Shown piece after piece: positions 58,082 through 64,000 of a DNA stretch of 64,000 nucleotides. Each line of letters opens with the position of its first letter. The first letter of the stretch is position 1. Made by a program: the position numbers and the translations under genes. Origin of the DNA: Synechococcus sp. BSA11S (GTDB taxonomy: Bacteria; Cyanobacteriota; Cyanobacteriia; PCC-6307; Cyanobiaceae); assembly GCF_014224355.1 (NCBI RefSeq), contig NZ_VNWP01000007.1, forward strand, positions 83,335 to 147,334, written 5' to 3'. The notes under the pieces are model-generated. The model saw nothing but the letters and a program-made list of their open reading frames with translations, searched no databases and was not told the DNA's origin.

Positions 58082-58834
58082 ATGTCGAGAGTTGGGGCTG
58101 AGCGGATCTGCCCGGTGCGTCTGCTGCCGCTGGCCCTGTTGCTCGCCGCTGCTGTCGCCGCGCCACCGGCGCAGGCCGACAGCACGGAGGCCACCTGCAT
58201 CCTCAGCCGTCACGATCACACCGTGCCGGTGGAGGAGGGGCCGTGCACGTTCAGCCAGCGGCAGGGCAATGTGAACGTGCGCTTCGGATCCTGGGCCTTC
58301 AGCTTCCCCAGCGCCGAACAGGGCCGCACCTACCAGCGCCGAGCCACCGGCACGGGTCTCCGCTTCCAGCGGGAGGGGCAGTACACGCTGCAGGTGGTGT
58401 GGCCCACGGCCCCGGCGGCGACCCCCAAACCGAAGGGCTGGGAGGGCGACAATTTCTTCCTGGGCCGCTGGCAGGGGCAAAGCACGGCCGGCCGGGCGGT
58501 GATCGATGTGCTCACGGTGGAGCCGAACCGGATCCGTTGGGGTAACAAGGCCAACGGCATCTGCGACAGCGACTACAGCGTGGAGAACCTCCCCTGGGGC
58601 CGCAATGGCCGCTATCCCGATCAGTTGGTGCCGCCCAGCCAGCCGACGGATCTGGTGTTCGGAGTGGCCCGGCTCACGCTCAGGCCCGGACCCTGCAGCA
58701 CGGGGGATGCGGTGATCCAGCTGGCGATGCCACTGGATGGCTCCAGCGCCCTGGAGGTGGTGACCTACGACGCCAGTGGCCAGGTGATCGGCAAGTTCGG
58801 CGCCTTCGAGCGGCTTCCCGCAGCTGGGCGGTGA
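58082..58834 (+). CDS. Exported hypothetical protein related to the SH3-like gene
   Basis: A 250-residue protein with a signal peptide CPVRLLPLALLLAAAVAAPP cleaved near QADSTEA. The mature start EATCILSRHDHTVPVEEGPC, then TFSQRQGNVNVRFGSWAFSF and TGLRFQREGQYTLQVVW resemble the first domain of the SH3-like protein upstream of the ATPase (paired Cys, then alternating strands). A second domain follows at 115-250 with GDNFFLGRWQGQSTAGRAVI, NKANGICDSDYSVENLPWGR and LTLRPGPCSTGDAVIQLAMP. Function unknown. It lies 14 bp past the ATPase. Confidence 0.75.
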   Translation: MSRVGAERICPVRLLPLALLLAAAVAAPPAQADSTEATCILSRHDHTVPVEEGPCTFSQRQGNVNVRFGSWAFSFPSAEQGRTYQRRATGTGLRFQREGQYTLQVVWPTAPAATPKPKGWEGDNFFLGRWQGQSTAGRAVIDVLTVEPNRIRWGNKANGICDSDYSVENLPWGRNGRYPDQLVPPSQPTDLVFGVARLTLRPGPCSTGDAVIQLAMPLDGSSALEVVTYDASGQVIGKFGAFERLPAAGR

Positions 58835-59015
58835 CGATCCAGATCTCACCGCTCAACCGCCAACCCCGCGGTCATGCCAACCCCATCACGAGCGAATTGT
58901 GTGGCTGGGTGCGTCATCGCGCGGAAAGCAGAACGCCGTCGCTCCAGCAGATCGGAGACACCCCCGTACACACGTCGGGGCTGGTCCTGTGGAAGCGCTG
59001 CCAAGCCGCGTGTTC

Positions 59016-59135
59016 ATGAACGGCAACAGCCAGGCCCTGCTTCAGGCACTCAGCGGCTTTGATGCCGAGGTCGTGGAGGCTCTGGAGCAGCAGCAGGCCG
59101 AAAAGCTGCCGGTGCAGGAGCGCGAGGCGTTGTGA
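59016..59135 (+). pseudogene. VapB-type antitoxin, internally deleted
   Basis: RVFMNGNSQALLQALSGFDA then EVVEALEQQQAEKLPVQERE and AL. The start 'MNGNSQA' and the last 'EREAL' with the overlapping toxin start are typical of VapB (AbrB-fold) antitoxins, but the middle (the DNA-binding and toxin-wrapping parts, normally about 75 residues in all) has been lost. Stop TGA overlaps the VapC start GTG as in intact modules. Confidence 0.65.
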
Positions 59136-59446
59136 TCCACCTCCTCCACACCAACATCCTCATCTACCTGAGCAAGAATCCTCCGCCCCAGGTTGCCGAG
59201 CACATCGACGCCCTCAGTGAGAACGACACGCTGGCCATGTCGTTCATCACCTGGGCCGAACTGTTGCGCGGAGCGGAAGGCAGCCTGCACCGGAACGCCA
59301 CCCCGCGGCTCCTGCAGACCCTGGCCCGGCAGGGACCGGTTCTCTATCCCCAGGGTCCAGGCATTTGCGAGCACTACGCCATTCAGGCCACGGCCCTGAA
59401 ACGACGGGCCACGCCCATCGGCGCCCATGATCTCTGGGCTGCCTGA
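59132..59446 (+). pseudogene. VapC-type PIN toxin, inactive and C-terminally truncated
   Basis: VIHLLHTNILIYLSKNPPPQ, then LAMSFITWAELLRGAEGSLH and a last block [13 protein letters not shown] fit the PIN domain of VapC ribonucleases. The first catalytic acid is changed: LLHTN instead of LLDTN. The Glu in WAELLRG and the Asp in GAHDLW remain. The final helix and the fourth acidic site after 'DLW-x-A' are missing because the frame ends at 59446. Together with its damaged antitoxin this is a dead module. Confidence 0.8.
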
Positions 59447-59663
59447 GACCGATGTCCATGCTGGAGCCTTGATCAGCCCAGAACCCCGCTGCCAGGCCAA
59501 GCCACAGCCCGGCATCCAGGCCGCCGGAATCTCCCGCCCGGCGCCGGCAGAGTTCAAGCTCGAACCCATCCTCAACCGCCGTGCCACCGATGGCGGCAGG
59601 CTCGCCAGGATGAGGACCTCAACGTCAGGGCCATGCCCAGGCCGCGCCACACCCGAGAGACCC

Positions 59664-61385
59664 GTGCCGACAACAGTCCCATCAGCAGTGCCGACAGCAG
59701 CGCCGATCACAACGGCGACAACCACGTTCGCAGAGTTTGCCCAACGGGCTGATTATTCGCTGATGGATTCCCTGCAGGCGGATCCTCAGGCCACCGGCGA
59801 TGGCCACGATCACCGGCCCCGCCAGGTGTTCTCCGGTCATTACGTGCCGGTGACGCCAACCCCGATTCCAGCGCCGGAGTACGTGGCGCACAGCAGAACC
59901 CTCTTCAACGAACTGGGCCTGAGCGATGAGCTGGCCCACGACGAACACTTCCGCCGTCTGTTCTCCGGCGACATCACCGTGGCGCGGGAGCCGATGCGAC
60001 CGGTTGGCTGGGCGACCGGTTATGCCCTCTCGATCTACGGCACCGAATACATCCAGCAGTGCCCGTTCGGCACCGGTAACGGCTACGGCGATGGCCGGGC
60101 CATTTCCGTGTTCGAGGGCGTCTTCAACGGCCGGCGCTGGGAGATGCAACTGAAAGGTGGAGGTCCGACGCCGTACTGCCGTGGCGCCGATGGACGCGCC
60201 GTGCTCCGCTCCAGCGTGCGCGAGTTTCTGGCGCAGGAGTTCATGCACGCCCTGGGGGTTCCCACCTCACGCTCCCTGACGCTTTATGCGTCCCGATCCG
60301 AAACGGTGCGCAGGCCCTGGTACTCCCCGAACTCCAGGTCCCTCGATCCCGACATCCTGGTGGACAACCCGGCGGCGATCACCACCCGCGTGGCGCCATC
60401 GTTTCTGCGGGTGGGCCAACTGGAGCTGTTCGCCCGTCGCGTACGCAGCGGTGCGCATCCGGAGGCTCTGAACGAGCTGCGGATGATCGTGATGCACCTG
60501 ATCGAGCGGAACTACCGGCCGGAGATCGATCCGGGTCTGGAGTTCAGCGATCAGGTGGTTGAGCTGGCGCGGTTGTTCCGCTCACGGCTCACCGCCCTGG
60601 TGGCCCACTGGATCCGCGTGGGCTACTGCCAGGGCAATTTCAACAGCGACAACTGCGCCGCCGGTGGCTACACCCTCGACTACGGCCCCTTCGGATTCTG
60701 CGAACTGTTCGATCCCAGATTTCAGCCCTGGACCGGCGGCGGTGAGCATTTCAGCTTCTTCAACCAACCGGTGGCGGCCGAAGCCAACTACCAGATGTTC
60801 TGGGCCGCCATCAGGCCGCTGCTCGCAGAGAACACGCAGGCCCTGGCGCGGCTGGATCAGATCCGGGAGGGCTTCGCCGAAGCGATGCAGCAGGAGCTTG
60901 AGGTCATGTGGGCCAGGAAGCTCGGCCTGAGCAGTTATGACGCCGCGCTGGTGAACGAGCTGCTGGAGCTGATGGTGCTCTCCAAGGTGGATTACACGAT
61001 CTTCTTCCGCCGGCTCTCTGACATCCCCGAGCAACTCTCAGCTCTGAAGGAGAGCTTCTATCTGCCGAGTTCTGAAGAACTTGATGCGCAATGGACCCGC
61101 TGGCTGAAGCGCTGGCGTGATCAGATCACGGCCAACGGCGACCTCGGCGAGACATCCGCCGCGATGCGACGGTTGAACCCGGCCGTGACCTGGCGCGAAT
61201 GGCTGATCGCACCGGCTTATGAACAGGCGGCGGAGGGTGATTTCAGCCTGATCCAGGAGCTGCAGGAAGTGTTCAGCCATCCCTACGACGAGCCATCAGC
61301 GGAGGTGAAGGCGACGTACGACCGCCTGAAGCCCAGGGAATTCTTCAACGCCGGAGGTGTGTCCCACTACAGCTGTTCGTCGTGA
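59664..61385 (+). CDS. selO: SelO/YdiU family protein AMPylase (pseudokinase)
   Basis: Transfers AMP from ATP to Ser/Thr/Tyr of redox proteins. [20 protein letters not shown] holds the nucleotide-binding Lys and loop, [20 protein letters not shown] the following helix, and [20 protein letters not shown] with [10 protein letters not shown] the metal-binding Asn/Asp sites (QGNFNSDN, then LDYGPFG). It ends HYSCSS, with the Cys at the place of selenocysteine in animal SelO. The start is uncertain: GTG 59664 or 59688 and ATG 59610 or 59763 are in frame. ATG 59763 would cut the conserved '[10 protein letters not shown]', so a longer form is preferred (573 residues from 59664). Confidence 0.88.
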   Translation: MPTTVPSAVPTAAPITTATTTFAEFAQRADYSLMDSLQADPQATGDGHDHRPRQVFSGHYVPVTPTPIPAPEYVAHSRTLFNELGLSDELAHDEHFRRLFSGDITVAREPMRPVGWATGYALSIYGTEYIQQCPFGTGNGYGDGRAISVFEGVFNGRRWEMQLKGGGPTPYCRGADGRAVLRSSVREFLAQEFMHALGVPTSRSLTLYASRSETVRRPWYSPNSRSLDPDILVDNPAAITTRVAPSFLRVGQLELFARRVRSGAHPEALNELRMIVMHLIERNYRPEIDPGLEFSDQVVELARLFRSRLTALVAHWIRVGYCQGNFNSDNCAAGGYTLDYGPFGFCELFDPRFQPWTGGGEHFSFFNQPVAAEANYQMFWAAIRPLLAENTQALARLDQIREGFAEAMQQELEVMWARKLGLSSYDAALVNELLELMVLSKVDYTIFFRRLSDIPEQLSALKESFYLPSSEELDAQWTRWLKRWRDQITANGDLGETSAAMRRLNPAVTWREWLIAPAYEQAAEGDFSLIQELQEVFSHPYDEPSAEVKATYDRLKPREFFNAGGVSHYSCSS

Positions 61386-61399
61386 GCCGATGAACCGCT

Positions 61400-61510
61400 G
61401 AACCCATCCCAGAACGCAGCTCTCGGTCCGCGGAAATCCGAGACGTGGACGGCAGCACCCGCGAGCCTCGCGCGGTGGGGTGGATGCTGCGCTGCCCGGT
61501 GGAGGCGGCG
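61400..61510 (-). pseudogene. Second small fragment of a DUF3427-type gene
   Basis: AASTGQRSIHPTARGSRVLP aligns with ASSTGQRTIHHEALGSRVLL in the larger DUF3427 remnant at 62052-62460, and the DNA over about 55 bp is clearly similar. The rest of the reading frame is random. It seems to be a duplicated or separately decayed copy of the same region, only a short piece of which remains. Confidence 0.55.
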
Positions 61511-61536
61511 GCGGTGGTGGTGCTGCGGCCCGCCAC

Positions 61537-61638
61537 GCCGATGGGTATGTGGCATACCCCTTGGGCATCCACGGAGTGGCTGTGGGCCAGGGTGACACTT
61601 ATGACGAAGCGCTGGAGGATGTGCGCTCCGCGATCGCT
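61537..61638 (+). pseudogene. HicB-type antitoxin fragment
   Basis: ADGYVAYPLGIHGVAVGQGD then TYDEALEDVRSAIA is the HicB-like fold, with the 'GqGdTYeEALeDVrsAI' segment well conserved. The frame then changes into unrelated sequence just where the HEPN fragment starts on the other strand. No HicA toxin is present. Length about 34 codons of a normal 70-130. Confidence 0.7.
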
Positions 61639-61693
61639 TTGCCTCCATGGCCTCAAAGGCGTCAAGCAGGCGTTTCAGCGCCTCCCTTCGCAT
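61620..61693 (-). pseudogene. HEPN-domain toxin, first residues only
   Basis: One base after the nucleotidyltransferase stop an ATG opens MRREALKRLLDAFEAMEAKR, similar to the start of HEPN-type toxins that pair with MNT antitoxins. Only about 24 residues fit; the frame then runs through the HicB fragment. The position directly after the MNT gene is what an intact MNT-HEPN module would show. Confidence 0.5.
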
Positions 61694-61694
61694 T

Positions 61695-62021
61695 TCAGAG
61701 TTCCAGGAGAAGCCGGCGTGAGGCGTCCACGTCTTTGCGGAAATAGGGATTGTGGATCATGGATTCCGTGAGGAGATCCACCGGACGGCCGAAGAGGACT
61801 TCTAATTCATCGGCGAAGGAACAGAAGCGTCGGGCGTAGCCCGGTTCCCTTTGGCCCGTCATAGTCACGATGAAATCCAGGTCACTGCTGGCAGGGTCAA
61901 ACAGGCCCTTTGCCGCCGAGCCGAACACTTCGAGACGATCCACGCCGTAGCGGTTGCACAGGTGCCTGAGCGGCTCCAGCCGATCGGCCAGCAAGGGCAG
62001 CAGCGGGGCAACCGTGTCCAT
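61695..62021 (-). CDS. MNT-type nucleotidyltransferase (antitoxin of a HEPN module)
   Basis: A 108-residue minimal nucleotidyltransferase: GVDRLEVFGSAAKGLFDPAS and SDLDFIVTM give the GS-x10-DxD motif (Gly-Ser, then SDLD). The rest, CSFADELEVLFGRPVDLLTE and NPYFRKDVDASRRLLLEL, matches the MNT family. Intact members add AMP to their HEPN RNase partner to silence it. The partner gene following it is truncated, so this antitoxin is an orphan. Confidence 0.85.
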   Translation of the reverse strand: MDTVAPLLPLLADRLEPLRHLCNRYGVDRLEVFGSAAKGLFDPASSDLDFIVTMTGQREPGYARRFCSFADELEVLFGRPVDLLTESMIHNPYFRKDVDASRRLLLEL

Positions 62022-62051
62022 GGGGTCAGGCTAACGGGGCCCGGGTTTCCT

Positions 62052-62460
62052 TCAAACCGCCAACGCCATGACCGGCAGCCAAGCCGCCGGAATCTCCCGC
62101 TCCAGCCGCCAGCGAATCGCCATCGGTCGCTCCCCTTCGTGGCTCTCGTACCTCGCAAACCCCAGGCAAACAAACGGCTCGGTGACCGTGCCCTGCCGGC
62201 GCTGTTCCCGCACAAACAGCAGCACCCGCGACCCCAGCGCCTCGTGGTGGATGGTGCGCTGCCCGGTGGATGAGGCTTCCCGCGTGGGGTCTGGCTCTCC
62301 CAGCGGAACTCTCACGGAGAGATGGCGTAGTCGTTGTAGCGGGTGGTGGGGGAGAACAGGCGCTCGGACTACTTGAGGGTGATGAACAAGACGTCGCACT
62401 TGGTGGCTTCATCAAGGAAGCCCCCTCGCGTTCAGGGGTGGTCGTGCCCCTCCGGAGCCG
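62052..62460 (-). pseudogene. DUF3427 helicase C-terminal remnant
   Basis: FLDEATKCDVLFITLK, an in-frame TAG, SERLFSPTTRYNDYAISP, a second stop and then, in the same region, STGQRTIHHEALGSRVLLFV, FVCLGFARYESHEGERPMAI and WRLEREIPAAWLPV. This is the DUF3427 end of large DEAD/DEAH-box helicases with phospholipase D domains, which belong to defence and restriction-type loci. The helicase part is gone. Confidence 0.82.
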
Positions 62461-62599
62461 ATCGAGGACCTCGGGCGGGCACGTGCTTCCGGCCGCTGTC
62501 CCAGGGTTGGGCCATTGCGAGCAAACCGTGTGGCTGCAAAGCACCAGAAAATGCCTTTAGGATGCCTTCAGACAACTTCTTGTTCGTCCCGCGTCTCCC

Positions 62600-62941
62600 A
62601 TGGCCCAAGCCAGTTCCATCGTGCGTCATCCCCCTGCGGCCCTGGAGCAGAGCCTGGAGCGCCTGGGTCGCAACATCCGCACGGCCAGGTTGCGGCGTGG
62701 TTGGCGCCTGGAGGATGTGGCCAAACGCATGGGGGTGACGCGCTACACGGTGTCCGACGTCGAGAAGGGCAAGGCAGGCACCTCCGTGGCTGCCTATCTC
62801 GGGGCGCTCTGGGCTCTCGGTCTGCTCGATCAGATGTCCGAGTTGGCTGATCCGGATCGGGATGAGGAGGGCAAGGCGCTGGAGGGTGTCCGCAGCCCAA
62901 AACGGGCCCCCCGTGGTCTCCGAATGGATGACGACTTCTGA
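62600..62941 (+). CDS. hipB: XRE-family regulator, HipB-like antitoxin
   Basis: A 113-residue protein with a helix-turn-helix: LERLGRNIRTARLRRGWRLE, DVAKRMGVTRYTVSDVEKGK, AGTSVAAYLGALWALGLLDQ. It ends KRAPRGLRMDDDF, as HipB-type proteins do. It stands immediately before the HipA start (2 bp), the order of HipBA modules, and would normally bind HipA and repress their operon. It seems intact. Confidence 0.88.
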   Translation: MAQASSIVRHPPAALEQSLERLGRNIRTARLRRGWRLEDVAKRMGVTRYTVSDVEKGKAGTSVAAYLGALWALGLLDQMSELADPDRDEEGKALEGVRSPKRAPRGLRMDDDF

Positions 62942-62943
62942 CC

Positions 62944-63290
62944 ATGACTGCTGAGCAGGAGTGCTTCGTCTATGTGGTGCCGCCGGGAGCAACGGAATTC
63001 GTCACGGCCGGGGGGTTCAAGCTCAAGAAGGATCGCCAGGGACGTCCGGTCGGTGCGTTCGTGTATGGCCGCCGCTACCGGGAGCGCCCCGATGCCGTGG
63101 AGCTCGACCCGGTGGAGTTGAGGCTGGGCGCACGCCCGTTCGAAACCGGTCGCATGGGCGGCTTCTTCGGGGCTCTGCGCGATGCGCTGCCAGATTTTTG
63201 GGGTCGACAGGTGATCGCCAGCCACTCAGGTTTGGGGGACCCCAGCGACTTCGATCTCTTGTTGCTTGGGCCAGATGATCGTGCTGGCGC
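62944..63290 (+). pseudogene. hipA: HipA-type kinase toxin, N-terminal part cut by an IS
   Basis: MTAEQECFVYVVPPGATEFV, TAGGFKLKKDRQGRPVGAFV, FETGRMGGFFGALRDALPDF and LLLGPDDRAGAPL match the HipA N-terminal subdomain. At about 63290 the match stops and the frame runs into unrelated sequence (ending 63372) next to the IS3-family genes. The kinase core and catalytic residues are therefore missing. The toxin is inactivated; the antitoxin upstream remains. Confidence 0.85.
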
Positions 63291-63355
63291 CCCCCTGCGT
63301 CAGGAAAGAAGTCCGCTCGGTCTGACCCATCCACCAGGGGGCCAAACCGAGGACC

Positions 63356-63817
63356 ATGAAACCGATCTATGACCAGGCCATGCGGGCCGAGATCCGCAAT
63401 CGCATGAGCCCGCCCAACCGGGAGAGCGTGGCCGAGATCGCTCGCTCCACCGGCATCACCGCCCGGACCCTCTACAACTGGCGCAGTCAGTGGCAGAAAG
63501 AGGGCCAGCTGGTGCCGGCCACCAGCAAGCCGCCGGAGCAGTGGGGAGCATCGGACAAGCTGGCCGCTGTGATCCAGGCCGCAGGCCTCAATGGCCCCGA
63601 TCTCGGCGCCTACTGCCGCGAGCGTGGGCTCTATCCCAAGCAGCTTGCCCGCTGGCGCCAGGCGGCAGAGGATGCGAATGGTCCCAGCGCACCGACCATG
63701 ACCGACCACAGGGATCTACAGCGCAAAAACCAGGAGCAGGCCCGCCAGATCCGGCGCCTGGAACGTGAGTTGCAGAAGAAAGAAAAAGCTCTTTCGGAGG
63801 CAGCAACATTGCTGTAG
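63356..63817 (+). CDS. IS3-family transposase OrfA, stopped early
   Basis: A 153-residue protein with a helix-turn-helix (NRESVAEIARSTGITARTLY and NWRSQWQKEGQ) followed by DKLAAVIQAAGLNGPDLGAY, CRERGLYPKQLARWRQAAED and a leucine-zipper-like LQRKNQEQARQIRRLERELQ. The last KKEKALSEAATLL is cut by TAG at 63815, at the edge of a 30-bp palindromic insert. Without the insert the frame would continue to SKKLDQLWLREEES. Confidence 0.85.
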   Translation: MKPIYDQAMRAEIRNRMSPPNRESVAEIARSTGITARTLYNWRSQWQKEGQLVPATSKPPEQWGASDKLAAVIQAAGLNGPDLGAYCRERGLYPKQLARWRQAAEDANGPSAPTMTDHRDLQRKNQEQARQIRRLERELQKKEKALSEAATLL

Positions 63818-63844
63818 CGGAACGCTTCCGCGAAGCGGTTGCTC
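63815..63844 (+). repeat. 30-bp palindromic insert in the IS orfA
   Basis: TAGCGGAACGCTTCCGCGAA then GCGGTTGCTC. Inside it GCGGAA pairs with TTCCGC and CGCTTC with GAAGCG, so it can form a hairpin. It is bordered by similar bases (TTGCTG before, TTGCTC after), consistent with an insertion of exactly 30 bp that keeps the frame but supplies a TAG. Confidence 0.75.
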
Positions 63845-63846
63845 TC

Positions 63847-63853
63847 AAAAAAG
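63847..63853 (+). promoter_or_regulatory. Slippery heptamer for OrfA-OrfB frameshifting
   Basis: AAAAAAG lies in the 0 frame as A-AAA-AAG, the usual -1 frameshift signal of IS3-family elements. Behind it, in the -1 frame, the OrfB sequence begins. Because TAG 63815 lies upstream, ribosomes on OrfA would now stop before reaching it. Confidence 0.75.
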
Positions 63854-64000
63854 CTCGATCAGCTTTGGCTGCGAGAAGAGGAGTCCTGATTCCGCCAGAG
63901 CAGAGAAATAAGGCCATGGAGTTTCTCTATGAAGGCCTCAATGCAGGAGCTTCCATCAAGGCTGTTGCTGATCTGATCGGCATCTGTTCACGCACACTGC
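63853..64000 (+). CDS. IS3-family transposase OrfB, 5' part
   Basis: In the -1 frame relative to orfA: ARSALAARRGVLIPPEQRNK then AMEFLYEGLNAGASIKAVAD and LIGICSRTL, which is the N-terminal helix-turn-helix region of OrfB (family pattern PEQR, then GAS, then LGxSxRTL). The DDE catalytic core lies past the window end. No good start codon is seen, as expected for a frameshift product. Confidence 0.8.

Larger units (their letters stand above)
63290..64000 (+). mobile_element. IS3-family insertion sequence, left part
   Basis: An insertion sequence splits hipA from about 63290. Its orfA-like gene is at 63356-63817 and the start of orfB is at 63847 onward; the right end lies beyond the window. The left terminal repeat cannot be pinned down here, so the boundary is approximate. 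Confidence 0.8.

Noticed and set aside
61445..61771. Long plus-strand frame opposite the MNT/HEPN genes
   Set aside because: It is the HicB remnant read in other frames followed by the antisense of the nucleotidyltransferase; only the HicB part is real.
63356..63372. Fusion of HipA with the IS reading frame
   Set aside because: The end of the HipA frame after about 63290 is only read-through into IS DNA; no protein similarity supports it.

Overview
The window looks like a chromosome segment of a high-GC unicellular alpha-cyanobacterium of the Cyanobium/Synechococcus type. The evidence is psbEFLJ with rubA and ycf48, ndhCKJ, chlD, an OCP-crtW-FRP photoprotection operon, DUF2227 and YvcK-like genes, and the speE-speB-gcvT-aspS order. 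The organism assignment is inferred from gene content and was not checked by a search.

The first 38.8 kb is dense, intact core genome. After a cut SpoIIAA-like gene, a SnoaL-like gene and tRNA-Val come mazG, arfB, an exported beta-carbonic anhydrase and polyamine genes (speE, speB). Next are gcvT, aspS, a group 2 sigma factor, dps and pyrG, then a dead VapB-type antitoxin, queE and hisS. A four-gene UDP-sugar cluster (UDP-glucose dehydrogenase, UDP-xylose synthase, GalE, UDP-glucuronate epimerase) makes precursors for envelope polysaccharide. Facing it is the photosystem II block rubA-ycf48-psbE-F-L-J, followed by ndhC-K-J, YvcK, an MlaF/MlaD-type lipid transport pair and chlD. Then come the OCP operon, a run of small cyanobacterial genes that includes a PPC-glutaredoxin fusion, and a P-type ATPase with a short N-terminus.

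From about 39 kb the character changes. Intact accessory genes alternate with decayed ones. Intact genes are an alcohol dehydrogenase, a rhodanese, an acyltransferase, a UGT-like glycosyltransferase and a TPR protein. Broken ones are a B12-binding radical SAM gene, a TIGR04283-type glycosyltransferase and a DUF547 gene. From 49 to 56 kb lies what looks like an acquired catabolic or tailoring cluster: two methyltransferases, an SMP-30 lactonase, a PIG-L deacetylase and an FAD monooxygenase are intact. The hydrolases and importer beside them (M20 amidohydrolase, MFS transporter, amidase) are reduced by internal deletions. At 56.3-58.8 kb an AAA ATPase sits between two exported proteins of similar design.

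The last 5 kb is a graveyard of toxin-antitoxin and defence genes around an intact SelO: a truncated VapBC pair whose toxin has lost its first catalytic Asp, a HicB fragment joined to a truncated HEPN gene next to an intact MNT nucleotidyltransferase, two remnants of a DUF3427 helicase tail, and a HipBA pair cut by an IS3-family element. The IS itself carries a 30-bp palindromic insert that places a stop codon ahead of its frameshift site.
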